From Lachnospiraceae bacterium (GTDB lineage Bacteria > Bacillota > Clostridia > Lachnospirales > Lachnospiraceae), in NCBI GenBank assembly GCA_017469935.1, contig JAFUFL010000073.1, positions 108,957-172,956 of the forward strand: 64,000 bases of DNA, written 5' to 3'. The position numbers and the translations under genes were made by a program. This document shows positions 34,208 to 43,096 of this stretch, one piece after another; position 1 is the first letter of the stretch, and each line of letters opens with the position of its first letter. A model generated the notes under the pieces. The model did no database searches. It was not told where the DNA came from and was given only the letters and a program-made list of their open reading frames with translations.

Positions 34208-34468
34208 TCAGATCTTGTTGACGAAGCTGGCAAGACGGGAAACCTTGCGGGAAGCGTTGTTCTTGTGAAGAACGCCCTTTGTGCAAGCCTTGTCGATGGT
34301 AGCTTCTGCTGCGACCAGAGCTGCTGCTGCTGCCTCTTTGTCGCCGGCCTCTACTGCCTTGTGGACTTTCTTGATCGCGGTCTTGACGGAAGACTTAACA
34401 GCCTTGTTGGCGGCGGTTCTCTTAGCGCTTGTGATGATTCTCTTCTTGGCAGATTTGATGTTTGCCAT
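34208..34468 (-). CDS. rpsT: 30S ribosomal protein S20
   Basis: S20 is a small-subunit protein that binds the 5' domain of 16S rRNA. The 86-residue basic product starts MANIKSAKKR, the family start, and has the normal length. The upstream in-frame start at 34483 is rejected because GGAGGT lies 7 bases before 34468. It is monocistronic with its own promoter and terminator, oriented opposite to its neighbours. A leader of about 130 bases (34469-34598) precedes it and may allow autoregulation, though no specific motif is recognised. Confidence 0.96.
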   Translation of the reverse strand: MANIKSAKKRIITSAKRTAANKAVKSSVKTAIKKVHKAVEAGDKEAAAAALVAAEATIDKACTKGVLHKNNASRKVSRLASFVNKI

Positions 34469-34605
34469 TCTACATACCTCCATGTTATGTACATTAATGT
34501 GTAATACATATAGTTCCGAGCGCTGTGCAGCCGCGCATACAGTGCTCCATCATACTCTCGAGTGCAGTAGAGAAGACACGGAACTCTTTCTGCACATACT
34601 CTATT

Positions 34606-34634
34606 ATCTTAGTGGAACGGAAACCGCATGTCAA
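34606..34634 (-). promoter_or_regulatory. Sigma-A promoter of rpsT
   Basis: On the minus strand TTGACA (34634-34629), a 17-base spacer, then TAAGAT (34611-34606). Confidence 0.75.
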
Positions 34635-34672
34635 GCATGAAATATGGAAAACGGGAGCAAAATATTGTGCGG

Positions 34673-34701
34673 TGGACATCTATTTTGATATGGATTATAC
34701 T
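34673..34701 (+). promoter_or_regulatory. Sigma-A promoter of the licD gene cluster
   Basis: TGGACA (34673-34678), a 17-base spacer and TATACT (34696-34701), 37 bases before the licD start. Confidence 0.8.
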
Positions 34702-34738
34702 CTTTTTTATAAGGAAGTAATATACGGAGTGACTATAT

Positions 34739-35581
34739 ATGACTGACAACAACGGTAAAATGAAGAAACTGAACCTGCAGGAAGTGCAGCAGAGGGAGCT
34801 CGCGCTCTTCAAGGTCTTTACACAGATCTGCGAGAAGTACGGGATCCGGTATTATCTGGCGGGAGGAACGCTCCTCGGAGCCGTCCGTCACAAGGGGTTT
34901 ATACCGTGGGACGACGATATCGATGTAAATATGCCCCGAGAAGATTATGACAAGCTCCTGTCTCATGCGGATGAGATCGGTGCTTCGGGCGACTATAAGC
35001 TCGCCGCCTGCGAGCTCGGCAATCTCAATTATCCTTTTGCAAAGATCTACGATCTTCATACGAGCATCCGGAAACTGTACGACCACGATGAGACCGAGAA
35101 GAATCTCTGGATCGACATCTTTCCGATGGACGGCCTTCCGGACGACGAGAAGGAAGTCCGGAAGATCTTTAAGAAGACACTGACAGCCAGGCACATCCTC
35201 CGCGTCAAGCAGGCGCGGACGGGAGAGGGAAAGACGGCTCTTCGAAGAACGCTCAAGCCGCTCGTGAAGGCGCTGTGCATGCCGCTTCCCGACAAGAAGA
35301 TCCTGGATTATATCAACCGGACCTGCCGTACTTATAAAGTCGACGAGTGCGGCTATATGGGCGGGATCGCCAACGGATACGGCCCGCAGGAAAGAGTGCC
35401 GAGAAAGCTGTACCTGCAGTCTGTGCCGATGCAGTTCGAAGGCATGGAAGTATCGGCTCCCGGCTGCTGGGAGTACTATCTGAAGAACCTGTACGGCGAC
35501 TATATGCAGCTGCCGCCCGAGGAAAAGCGCGTCACGCACGATATGGATGTCTGGGCGGAGACGGATGAGACACAGGACTGA
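34739..35581 (+). CDS. LicD family phosphotransferase
   Basis: LicD-type nucleotidyltransferase-fold enzymes transfer phosphocholine or similar phosphodiester groups onto surface glycans. This 280-residue protein has the hallmark N-terminal block YYLAGGTLLGAVRHKGF followed by IPWDDDIDV (about residues 37-62); the Asp cluster binds metal. The donor group cannot be told from sequence. CGGAGTG lies before the ATG. It opens a same-strand run of seven genes (34739-40245) with short gaps, including a glycosyltransferase, a cytidylyltransferase and an epimerase, which suggests assembly of an envelope polymer. Confidence 0.92.
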   Translation: MTDNNGKMKKLNLQEVQQRELALFKVFTQICEKYGIRYYLAGGTLLGAVRHKGFIPWDDDIDVNMPREDYDKLLSHADEIGASGDYKLAACELGNLNYPFAKIYDLHTSIRKLYDHDETEKNLWIDIFPMDGLPDDEKEVRKIFKKTLTARHILRVKQARTGEGKTALRRTLKPLVKALCMPLPDKKILDYINRTCRTYKVDECGYMGGIANGYGPQERVPRKLYLQSVPMQFEGMEVSAPGCWEYYLKNLYGDYMQLPPEEKRVTHDMDVWAETDETQD

Positions 35582-35589
35582 GAAGATCT

Positions 35590-36663
35590 ATGAAATACTT
35601 TACCAAAGAAATCTGGAACGAAGAGGGATATCAGAGAACGGCCGGCATCAAGGCGAGAGATGATGTCGATAAGATCCTGGAGAAAAACGGGTATACGGGA
35701 ATCGAGATCTCCATGCCGCAGGCGGACAGAGAGAACCAGAATTCCCTGGAAAAAGCCGGATATCACCTGAAACTAAGCAAAATATGGAATGAATGTCTTG
35801 CACCGGTCGGAAACGGAGATGTTCTCGTCATTCAGTTTCCCATCGTCAACCATTCCGTTCTCCTTGCCTCCTGCGTGAACAGGGCCAGAAGGAGAGGGGC
35901 GAAGATCATTCTCCTGATTCACGACCTGGAGATCCTCCGGGCGGCGATCCGGGGAACGACCTCCTTTAAGGAGAAGATCCGCCTGCGTCTGGAAGAAGAG
36001 ACACTGCTGCGCGGCTGTGACGGGATCATCGTTCACAACAGCAGCATGAAGAGGAAACTCGCCTCCATGGGGATCCCCGCTTCAAAGATGACGGTGCTCG
36101 GGATCTTCGATTATCTGATCCCGACGGCGGGGTACGCGTCGGCATCCCCGTCCGGCCCGGTCGTCATCGCGGGCGCGCTCAGGCCCCACAAAGCCGGATA
36201 CGCCTATCACCTTCCGGAAGGGATCCGGTTCAATCTTTACGGGGTCGGCTATGAGGCAGAGCCGCAGGACAACGTGAACTATCTGGGATCTTTTGAACCC
36301 GATCAGCTCCCGGAAGTCATGGAAGGGAGCTTCGGACTGGTCTGGGACGGCGAGACCACCGAGACCTGCAGCGGCACATACGGCGAGTATCTGAGGATCA
36401 ATAATCCCCACAAGGCATCCCTGTATCTTGCATCCGGCATGCCGGTCATCATCTGGAGCGAGGCGGCTCTGGCCGGATACATCACCCGAAACGGATGCGG
36501 GATCACGGTAGATTCCATCGAGGAGATCCCCGGCAGGCTCCGGGCGCTGTCGGCGGAAGAATATGAAGCGATCCGTGCGAATACGATGAAGATCTCGGAA
36601 AGGCTTCGCAAGGGAAAATATACAACGCGTGCACTTAGGAAGGCGCTCGGCGAAGAGGGGTAG
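35590..36663 (+). CDS. GT-B-type glycosyltransferase (Gtf3/galactofuranosyltransferase-like)
   Basis: This 357-residue cytoplasmic protein has the layout of the small family that includes streptococcal Gtf3 and bacterial beta-1,6-galactofuranosyltransferases: an N-terminal region with ILLIHDLEILR near residue 100 and a donor-binding C-terminal half with LRINNPHKASLYLASGMPV near residue 280 and a final helix. It should transfer one sugar to a surface glycan or glycoprotein. The donor is not identifiable. It starts 8 bases after licD, so they are probably co-transcribed. Confidence 0.82.
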   Translation: MKYFTKEIWNEEGYQRTAGIKARDDVDKILEKNGYTGIEISMPQADRENQNSLEKAGYHLKLSKIWNECLAPVGNGDVLVIQFPIVNHSVLLASCVNRARRRGAKIILLIHDLEILRAAIRGTTSFKEKIRLRLEEETLLRGCDGIIVHNSSMKRKLASMGIPASKMTVLGIFDYLIPTAGYASASPSGPVVIAGALRPHKAGYAYHLPEGIRFNLYGVGYEAEPQDNVNYLGSFEPDQLPEVMEGSFGLVWDGETTETCSGTYGEYLRINNPHKASLYLASGMPVIIWSEAALAGYITRNGCGITVDSIEEIPGRLRALSAEEYEAIRANTMKISERLRKGKYTTRALRKALGEEG

Positions 36664-36669
36664 GCCGGT

Positions 36670-37107
36670 ATGTATTTTTTGAAAAATCTCTATGTGGGAC
36701 CATCCATACATGATCCGGAAAAAGTGAAGAGGAGTCTGATTTCCGGGGCGGGACAGTTTACGATCTATGTGATCTGCCTGAGCCCTTCGGCTCCGGGACC
36801 CGGTGCCAATCAGCTGGAAATCCTGCACTGTGTGAACCTGCAGCAGCCGTATTACAAGAAATATCCCCCTTATATTATCGGGATTGCGGATGGAATGATC
36901 GAGGCGGTCGAAATGGTGAGAGACCTCGTTCAGGAGTCCTATGAACACACAGGGAGCGGAGATGTGAGAGCCTATCTGTTTCCGCACGGAACGAGGATCA
37001 TTTATCCCGCCCACGCCGCGCCGAAGAATCTCCTCCCGGTCGGAGAAGAGGATTCTGCTTTCAGTACCGAAGCTGACGGCAGCGGCGCAGAACAAGAGGA
37101 AGAGTGA
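36670..37107 (+). CDS. Uncharacterised 145-residue protein
   Basis: I do not recognise this protein. It is soluble and has no signal peptide. Its core (residues 1-115) contains SLISGAGQFTIYVIC, a segment LHCVNLQQPYYKKYPPYIIG and AYLFPHGTRIIYP. The C-terminal 20 residues are acidic and look disordered. It has normal coding character, starts 6 bases after the glycosyltransferase stop and ends 10 bases before the DUF2953 gene, so it is likely real and part of the operon. Confidence 0.75.
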   Translation: MYFLKNLYVGPSIHDPEKVKRSLISGAGQFTIYVICLSPSAPGPGANQLEILHCVNLQQPYYKKYPPYIIGIADGMIEAVEMVRDLVQESYEHTGSGDVRAYLFPHGTRIIYPAHAAPKNLLPVGEEDSAFSTEADGSGAEQEEE

Positions 37108-37117
37108 GGAGGCGGAT

Positions 37118-37906
37118 ATGGCAATACTTCTTACTGTTTTAAAATGGATCGGGATCATTCTTCTGATCCTGCTGGTCATTGTTCTCGTCATACTCCTTCT
37201 TGTTCTCTTTGTCCCTTTCCGCTACAAAGGACGGGCAGGGGTCTCGGACCCCGAATGCCATGAAGAGTTCCCGGTCTCCGTCCTCAAGGAACGGTCGGAT
37301 GTGAACTTCGATGTCTCATGGCTCGGGGGATTGATCAAGGTCGCCGCCGTCTTCCCCTCCAGGAAAATCGTCTCTCTCAAGGTCTTCGGAAAAGAGGTCT
37401 GGTCCACGGGGCGGAAGAAGAGTGCGGAAGAAGAGAATGAACCGGAGAAAGAAGAGGAAGAAAAAGAGGAAGATACGAGGTCGCTCTGCGATAAACTGGA
37501 GGACCTGTTCGCTAAAGTGGAGAAGTTCTTTGATTTCATCGATTATGTCCACCGGGTGCTGACGGGACGCTGCGGCCGAAGGGCCTGGGAAAAGGTCAAG
37601 GTGCGGCTGGGCCGGATCGGGGGGCACATAGCTCCACAGATGTGGAAGCTGTCCGGGAACATAGGCCTGAACGACCCTTGTCTCAACGGCAATATGAATA
37701 TTGCGTACTCGGTGATCAAGCCTTTTACCGAGGACCATCTCAAGCTGGAGACGGAGTGGGACCTGTATCGCTGCAACCTCGAAGCGGCGGCAGCGGGAAA
37801 GATTCAGATTTTCGTGCCCGTCAAAGAGACGGTCCCTCTGCTCTTCGACAAGGACTGCAGAAAAGTATTCAAAAAACTGTTAAAGGCGAAGGCAAAACTG
37901 AAGTAA
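37118..37906 (+). CDS. DUF2953 domain membrane protein (YtfI-like)
   Basis: The 262-residue protein starts with a strong membrane helix (about residues 5-30), followed by a beta-rich soluble region interrupted by a Glu/Lys-rich linker (about 100-125), then the DUF2953 core. In Bacillus the DUF2953 gene ytfI precedes ytfJ (gerW), and the same order is seen here, with gerW 98 bases downstream. This points to a sporulation or germination-related role, but the function is unproven. Confidence 0.82.
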   Translation: MAILLTVLKWIGIILLILLVIVLVILLLVLFVPFRYKGRAGVSDPECHEEFPVSVLKERSDVNFDVSWLGGLIKVAAVFPSRKIVSLKVFGKEVWSTGRKKSAEEENEPEKEEEEKEEDTRSLCDKLEDLFAKVEKFFDFIDYVHRVLTGRCGRRAWEKVKVRLGRIGGHIAPQMWKLSGNIGLNDPCLNGNMNIAYSVIKPFTEDHLKLETEWDLYRCNLEAAAAGKIQIFVPVKETVPLLFDKDCRKVFKKLLKAKAKLK

Positions 37907-38004
37907 GGGCGCAAAATGATCATTGCAGACGGCGTCGTCTGTCATATAAAATGAAAACTGTAGTATAAAGTTTCATGCTGCAAAGTAAAGAAAGAGGAAC
38001 TGAA

Positions 38005-38445
38005 ATGGCTGAAGAAAAGAATAATTTCACAACAGTAGTCAAATCGCTCATGGATGGAGCCGAAGGCGTTCTCACGTCCAAGACCGTTGTAGGAGCACCC
38101 GTGAGAATCGGGGAACAGATTATCATCCCGCTTTCCGACGTGTCGATCGGCTGCGGCGGAGGTTCTGACGGAACGGACCACAAGGACAAGGGTGCCGGCG
38201 GTTTCTCAGCCAAGATGACTCCTACTGCGATATTGATCATAAAGGACGGTCAGACCAAGGTCGTCAATATCAAGGACCAGACCGCGATCACCAAGATCGT
38301 CGATATGATCCCGGATGTGATCGACAAGCTCCAGGGAAAAAAGAGAAACAGCGGCATGGTCTCCGATGAGGATGCCGTCAAGGCGGCATTCCCCGAAGCG
38401 GAGGTCCGCGATGTGGCCGTGAAAGAAGCGGGGGAACAGAAATGA
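38005..38445 (+). CDS. gerW: Spore germination/coat-associated protein GerW (YtfJ)
   Basis: GerW is a small sporulation protein needed for normal germination response in Bacillus. The 146-residue product has the family signature KTVVGAPVRIGEQIIIPLSD followed by a Gly-rich loop (GCGGGSDGT) and a conserved core ending near IPDVIDKLQG. ATG 38005 has AGAGGAAC upstream; the longer frame from 37975 has no start signal. Its stop overlaps the next start by 4 bases. Its presence implies an endospore-forming organism. Confidence 0.92.
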   Translation: MAEEKNNFTTVVKSLMDGAEGVLTSKTVVGAPVRIGEQIIIPLSDVSIGCGGGSDGTDHKDKGAGGFSAKMTPTAILIIKDGQTKVVNIKDQTAITKIVDMIPDVIDKLQGKKRNSGMVSDEDAVKAAFPEAEVRDVAVKEAGEQK

Positions 38446-39170
38446 GCAATGTCGCAGTGATCTTTGCCGGCGGAACCGGCCAGAGAATGAACACACGGAC
38501 AAGGCCCAAACAGTTCCTTGAACTCCACGGAAAGCCCATCATTATCTATACGCTCGAAGCCTTTGAGAGTCACCCCGAGATTGACGGCATTGTAGTCGTG
38601 ATGCTCCAAAGCTGGATCGACTACATGCAGGAACTGGTCAGGAAGTACAATCTGAAGAAGGTCAAAAAAGTGGTTCCCGGCGGCGCCAGCGGCCAGGAGT
38701 CTATTTATAACGGCCTTTGCGCCGCGGCGCAGTTTTACGGCGAGGACGATATCGTGCTGATCCACGACGGCGTCCGGCCGCTGATCGACGAGGAGACGAT
38801 CACCGCCAATATAAGGGGCGTGGAAGAGCGGGGCACCGCGATCACCGTGACGGCGGCGATCGAGACGATCACGATGAAAGACGAGACCGGCGCCGTAGGG
38901 ACCATCATTGACAGGTCCCGCTGTGAACTTGCCCGGGCGCCGCAGAGCTTTCGGCTGGGTCAGATCCTGGGCGTCCATAAGAAAGTGAGACAGGATCCGG
39001 AGGCGGCCGGAGGATTTATTGATTCCGCGAGCCTGATGAAACACTACGGATATAAGCTGTACACGGTCCAGGGAAAACCGGAGAATATCAAGATCACTAC
39101 GCCCAGTGATTACTATATTTTCAGGGCCATGGTAGATGCCAGGGAGAACTCGCAGATCTTCGGAATGTGA
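38442..39170 (+). CDS. IspD/TarI family cytidylyltransferase
   Basis: The enzyme couples CTP to a sugar-alcohol phosphate. The 242-residue product has the nucleotide-binding AGGTGQRM (residues 8-15), RPKQF, HDGVRPLID (about residues 108-116) and the C-terminal ITTPSDYYIF. Details such as the TTPSDY end and the neighbouring epimerase, licD and glycosyltransferase genes favour a TarI/Bcs1-like ribitol- or polyol-phosphate cytidylyltransferase for envelope polymer synthesis. The isoprenoid enzyme IspD cannot be excluded. It overlaps gerW by 4 bases and is 13 bases from the epimerase. Confidence 0.85.
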   Translation: MSNVAVIFAGGTGQRMNTRTRPKQFLELHGKPIIIYTLEAFESHPEIDGIVVVMLQSWIDYMQELVRKYNLKKVKKVVPGGASGQESIYNGLCAAAQFYGEDDIVLIHDGVRPLIDEETITANIRGVEERGTAITVTAAIETITMKDETGAVGTIIDRSRCELARAPQSFRLGQILGVHKKVRQDPEAAGGFIDSASLMKHYGYKLYTVQGKPENIKITTPSDYYIFRAMVDARENSQIFGM

Positions 39171-39183
39171 CAGGGGAGGATAA

Positions 39184-40245
39184 ATGACGGACAGATCTCG
39201 AATATTCGAAGAAGATATGGAATGGATCTCGAATGCGCCCCTTCCCTGGGAGAGGTTCAAAGACAGCACCATAGTAGTGACCGGGGCGACGGGCCTGATC
39301 GGAATGACCGCGATCCATGCGCTCATTTATGCATCGAGAAAGCGCGGGCTCGGCCTTACGGTGTGCGCGGTCATAAGAGACCCGGAAAAAGCGAAGAGAG
39401 TTTTCGGGGACCTTGCGGGAGCGCCCGAGCTGGTACTGCTTAAAGGGACCATGGAAGATCTCCCGGAAATGCCCGAAAAGACGGAGTACTGGATCCACGG
39501 CGCATGTCCCACAGCAAGCGCTTTCATGACGGCGCACCCGACCAAAGTCATACGAACATCCGTGGAAGGGACCATCGGCCTTCTCGAGAAGGCGAGACAG
39601 ACGGCGACCCAAGGCTTTGTGTTCCTCTCGAGCATGGAGGCCTTCGGGGAAGTCAGAGAAGAAAAAAAGCTGGATGAAAATACACTCGGGGCCGTCGACC
39701 TGTCCAAGGTCAGGAGCTGCTATCCCGAGAGCAAGAGAATGTGCGAAATGCTCTGTACGAGCTACGCGCAGGAATTCGGCCTCCCGGCGATGAGCATCCG
39801 GCTCGCCCAGACCTTCGGGCCCGGCGTCGACTATAACGACCGCCGCGTGTTTGCTATGATGACAAGAAACGCCATAAACGGCGAAGATATCGTTCTTGCC
39901 ACCAAGGGAACCAGCCGGCATCCCTATCTCTATACCGCGCAGGCTGTCACCGCGATCCTTACGGTTCTTCTCAAAGGGGAACCCGGGCAGACCTATAACG
40001 CGGCAAACCCGGCAACTTACTGTTCCATCTATGAGATGGGAGAGATGGTGGCCCGGGAAGTCGCCGGAGGCAGGATCCGTGTCAGGGTGGATGAGAACGG
40101 AGATGCATCCCGGTATCCGGCGCCCAGTTTCCTCAATATGGACATCGCCAAAATAGAGGCCCTCGGGTGGAAACCGGAGCACGATCTTGTGTGGATGTAT
40201 GGGAGACTTGAGAGCTGGCTGCGAAGTGAGGGGCAGACGGAATAG
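39184..40245 (+). CDS. NAD-dependent epimerase/dehydratase (extended SDR)
   Basis: This 353-residue Rossmann-fold enzyme has the NAD-binding VTGATGLIG (about residues 34-42), the catalytic Ser in FLSSMEAFGE, and Y-x3-K in SCYPESKRMCE (about residues 179-189). It should modify a nucleotide-activated sugar or polyol. The link with the cytidylyltransferase immediately upstream suggests a CDP-activated substrate (inference). It is the last gene of the run and is followed within 6 bases by a perfect palindrome that ends transcription from both sides. Confidence 0.87.
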   Translation: MTDRSRIFEEDMEWISNAPLPWERFKDSTIVVTGATGLIGMTAIHALIYASRKRGLGLTVCAVIRDPEKAKRVFGDLAGAPELVLLKGTMEDLPEMPEKTEYWIHGACPTASAFMTAHPTKVIRTSVEGTIGLLEKARQTATQGFVFLSSMEAFGEVREEKKLDENTLGAVDLSKVRSCYPESKRMCEMLCTSYAQEFGLPAMSIRLAQTFGPGVDYNDRRVFAMMTRNAINGEDIVLATKGTSRHPYLYTAQAVTAILTVLLKGEPGQTYNAANPATYCSIYEMGEMVAREVAGGRIRVRVDENGDASRYPAPSFLNMDIAKIEALGWKPEHDLVWMYGRLESWLRSEGQTE

Positions 40246-40251
40246 AATTAT

Positions 40252-40285
40252 TTAAGACCACCATTGCATGCAATGGTGGTCTTAA
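40252..40285. terminator. Perfect 34-bp palindrome, bidirectional terminator between epimerase gene and rpmB
   Basis: Two perfect 17-base arms meet with no spacer. The flanks are AT-rich but T-runs are short. Convergent gene orientation fits a shared terminator. Confidence 0.75.
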
Positions 40286-40342
40286 TTGATTACGTAATTG
40301 AATACGTTCAGCATATGAGACGGATCAAAGCTTCGGCGGCTA

Positions 40343-40531
40343 TCAGATAGCACGCTCGACCTTGCCGGATCTCAGGCAGCTGGTGCAGACATGCATTCTC
40401 TTCTTAGAGCCGTTGACGCTCACAGCGACTCTCTGAATGTTGGAATTCCAGATTCTGTTGGATCTTCTATGAGAATGGCTGACGTTATTTCCAAAATGAG
40501 CGCCCTTGCCGCAGATATCACATTTTGCCAT
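40343..40531 (-). CDS. rpmB: 50S ribosomal protein L28
   Basis: The 62-residue basic protein has the L28 start MAKCDICGKG and the zinc-ribbon cysteine pairs CDIC and CTSC, that is, the zinc-binding form. The start at 40531 has AGGAGG eight bases upstream; a GTG nine bases earlier is rejected because it lies inside the Shine-Dalgarno spacing. It is monocistronic and divergent from the asp23 gene. Confidence 0.96.
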   Translation of the reverse strand: MAKCDICGKGAHFGNNVSHSHRRSNRIWNSNIQRVAVSVNGSKKRMHVCTSCLRSGKVERAI

Positions 40532-40575
40532 CTTAAACACCTCCTAACATACATATTCGGGTCTACAACATTTGT

Positions 40576-40604
40576 ATAGTATCAAAAATGATTCATGAAT
40601 GCAA
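40576..40604 (-). promoter_or_regulatory. Sigma-A promoter of rpmB
   Basis: On the minus strand TTGCAT (40604-40599), a 17-base spacer, then TACTAT (40581-40576). Confidence 0.7.
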
Positions 40605-40680
40605 GAAAAAAATAATCGAATTCGAAGGAATTAGAATGTACGCAAGATAATACATTCTTTTCTTTTCGCCGGTTTGAGGG

Positions 40681-40686
40681 TATAAT
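40681..40686 (+). promoter_or_regulatory. -10 element upstream of the asp23-fakA operon
   Basis: A perfect TATAAT lies 117 bases before the chosen asp23 start. No clear -35 is present at 16-18 bases. Confidence 0.5.
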
Positions 40687-40802
40687 CTATATTGATTTAC
40701 CGTGTACTTCTGTGAGCGGAAGCTTTTCAGGTGCGATTTGTGCGGTACCGGTCCAGATCATTACTATTCGCCGCCGGTGCGGCTGTGAAAGGAGAACGGC
40801 CT

Positions 40803-41165
40803 TTGAAGACATTTATAATGAATACACATATGGGAAATATAAGCGTCGATCCGGAAGTGATCGCGCAATATGCGGGAAACGTGGCAAACGAATGCTTCGG
40901 CATCGTGGGTATGGCTTCCGTCAACAGTAAAGAGGGCTTTGCCAACCTCCTCAAGAGAGAGAGCATGACAAAGGGAATCAACGTGAGTTTAAACGGCAAG
41001 GGCAAGCTTGTGATTGATTTTCACGTGATCGTTTCGTACGGTGTCAATATCATGGCGGTAGCCGACAATCTGGTCTCCTCTGTATCTTACCGGGTCGAAG
41101 ATTTCACCGGTCTTGAGGTTGAAAAGATCAATGTTTATGTAGAAGGCGTGCGAGTCATCGACTGA
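40803..41165 (+). CDS. Asp23/Gls24 family protein (YloU-like)
   Basis: Asp23/Gls24 proteins are small envelope-associated proteins linked to alkaline or cell-wall stress. This 120-residue product has the family core GNISVDPEVIAQYAG near the N-terminus and VIVSYGVNIMAVADN in the middle. TTG 40803 is chosen because AAAGGAG lies 8 bases upstream; ATG 40818 is the alternative. It precedes the DhaL/FakA gene, the same pair as yloU-yloV in Bacillus. Confidence 0.88.
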   Translation: MKTFIMNTHMGNISVDPEVIAQYAGNVANECFGIVGMASVNSKEGFANLLKRESMTKGINVSLNGKGKLVIDFHVIVSYGVNIMAVADNLVSSVSYRVEDFTGLEVEKINVYVEGVRVID

Positions 41166-41229
41166 GCGCGCGATGCGGCGGCCCGGGCGCGGGCCGGACA
41201 AAATATCTCTAATGCAGGAGGAAGATGCG

Positions 41230-42939
41230 GTGACGACCAGCACAATAGACGCAAGGCTCCTGGCAGAAATGTTTTTTGCCGGAGCAGCAAATTTGGAAGC
41301 CAACAAAGAATGGATCAATGAACTGAATGTATTTCCGGTGCCTGACGGCGATACCGGCACCAATATGACTCTCACGATCAAATCGGCCGTGAATGAAGTG
41401 GCGGCACTGGGAGATGGGGCCGGCATGAAGGATATCTGCAAAGCGATGTCCTCCGGCTCTCTGCGCGGCGCAAGAGGAAACTCCGGCGTCATTCTTTCCC
41501 AGCTCATCCGCGGATTCGGCAAGGTGGCCAAGGCGGAGACGGTCCTTACGATCCCCGTCCTCGCGGACGCGTTCGACAGAGCCGTCGAGACGGCTTATAA
41601 AGCTGTCATGAAGCCCAAGGAAGGCACAATCCTGACGGTGGCCAAGGGAGCTGCCCTCAAATCCAGAGAGCTGGCAGACGCGGGTGAAGAGAATCTCGAG
41701 CTGTTTCTCGGAGCAGTCCTGGAAGAAGCCGAGAAGGTTCTCGCGCATACGCCGGAGCTTCTCCCCGTCCTCAAGGAGGCGGGCGTAGTCGATTCGGGCG
41801 GACAGGGTCTCGTTCAGGTCATGAAGGGCGCTTACGACCGTTTCCTTGGAAAAGAGATCGATTACAGTGCTCTTATGGAGAAAGAGGAAGCGAAGGCAGA
41901 GGCGGAGCCCGAGAACGAAATGCCGGAGGCAGAGGCTCTTCGCTTCATCTACAAGATGAGAATGACGGTCCTCATGAGCAAGAAGCCTTCCTCCAGGGAC
42001 CAGAAGGAATATCTGGAATTCCTCAAGTCTCTCGGAGACGGTGTCAAGTGCGCCATGGACGGCGATATTCTTCATGTCAAGGTGCAGACCAACGATCCCG
42101 GCCTGATCATTCAGAGAAGCCAGAAGTTCGGCGAACTGGGTGAAGTAAGGCTCATCAATCTCAAGGAGAGCGAATCCGCGGGAAGAAGCGCCGCATCGGG
42201 CAAGAGTGAGCCCAGGCCGGCAGCGGCGGATGAGGAGACGGCAAAGCCCGAGAAGCCGGCACCGGCTCCGCAGCCCAGAAAGGACGTCGGATTTATAACG
42301 GTATCCGTAGGAGAGGGGATCAAAGAGATCTTCACGGGACTCGGCGTCGATTATGTGATCAGCGGCGGGCAGACGATGAACCCCAGCACCGACGATATCC
42401 TCAAAGCCATTGAGGAGGTCAACGCGGATGTGATCTTCGTCCTTCCCAACAACAAGAATATCATCATGGCGGCCAACCAGGCGGCTTCCCTCACAAAAGA
42501 CAAAAAGATCGTCGTTGTTCCCACAACGACCGTCCCGCAGGGAATCACTGCCGTGATCAACTATATGCCCGACCTTGACGCGGAAGCCAACAAGGCAAAT
42601 ATGTTCGAGGAGATCGGAACCGTGCACAGCGCCGAAGTCACATACGCCGTGCGCGATACGGAAATCGGGGGCATCGCGATCCACGAAGGCGATATCATGG
42701 GAATCGGCGACGACGGGATCCTGACCACAGGGAACGATGTAGAAGATGTGACATTTGAATCCCTGAAAATGATCGTGAAGGATGATACGGAGATCATCAG
42801 TATTTATTACGGAAAAGATATTACGGAAGAAGATGCCGAGAAGCTCAGAAGCAGAGCGGCCGAGGCTTTCCCGTCCTGTGACGTGGAGCTTCAGTATGGC
42901 GGACAGCCCATTTACTTCTATATTTTATCTGCGGAATGA
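41230..42939 (+). CDS. fakA: DhaL-domain fatty acid kinase FakA (YloV family)
   Basis: FakA phosphorylates fatty acids bound to DegV/FakB proteins, feeding them into phospholipid synthesis. The 569-residue product has an N-terminal DhaL ATP-binding domain with PVPDGDTGTNM (about residues 36-46) and SLRGARGNSGVILSQL (about 78-93), a middle domain, a Pro/Ala/Lys/Glu-rich linker (about 320-355), and the C-terminal DAK1_2/DegV-like domain with GGQTMNPSTDDIL. GTG 41230 has AGGAGG eight bases upstream. A DegV-family gene lies 2.4 kb downstream and may be its partner. Confidence 0.9.
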   Translation: MTTSTIDARLLAEMFFAGAANLEANKEWINELNVFPVPDGDTGTNMTLTIKSAVNEVAALGDGAGMKDICKAMSSGSLRGARGNSGVILSQLIRGFGKVAKAETVLTIPVLADAFDRAVETAYKAVMKPKEGTILTVAKGAALKSRELADAGEENLELFLGAVLEEAEKVLAHTPELLPVLKEAGVVDSGGQGLVQVMKGAYDRFLGKEIDYSALMEKEEAKAEAEPENEMPEAEALRFIYKMRMTVLMSKKPSSRDQKEYLEFLKSLGDGVKCAMDGDILHVKVQTNDPGLIIQRSQKFGELGEVRLINLKESESAGRSAASGKSEPRPAAADEETAKPEKPAPAPQPRKDVGFITVSVGEGIKEIFTGLGVDYVISGGQTMNPSTDDILKAIEEVNADVIFVLPNNKNIIMAANQAASLTKDKKIVVVPTTTVPQGITAVINYMPDLDAEANKANMFEEIGTVHSAEVTYAVRDTEIGGIAIHEGDIMGIGDDGILTTGNDVEDVTFESLKMIVKDDTEIISIYYGKDITEEDAEKLRSRAAEAFPSCDVELQYGGQPIYFYILSAE

Positions 42940-43096
42940 GCCTGAGACAGATGACCGTACATTGAATTTGAATGCTGATCCTGAAAGTGGATCCTGAAAG
43001 TTTACAGACCGGATGCTGCACAGGCATCCGGTTTCTTTTGGCACAGAGCCGGCGGCATCCCGCCCGGCGCGTTTTGAACACAAGAAGGCTACACGG

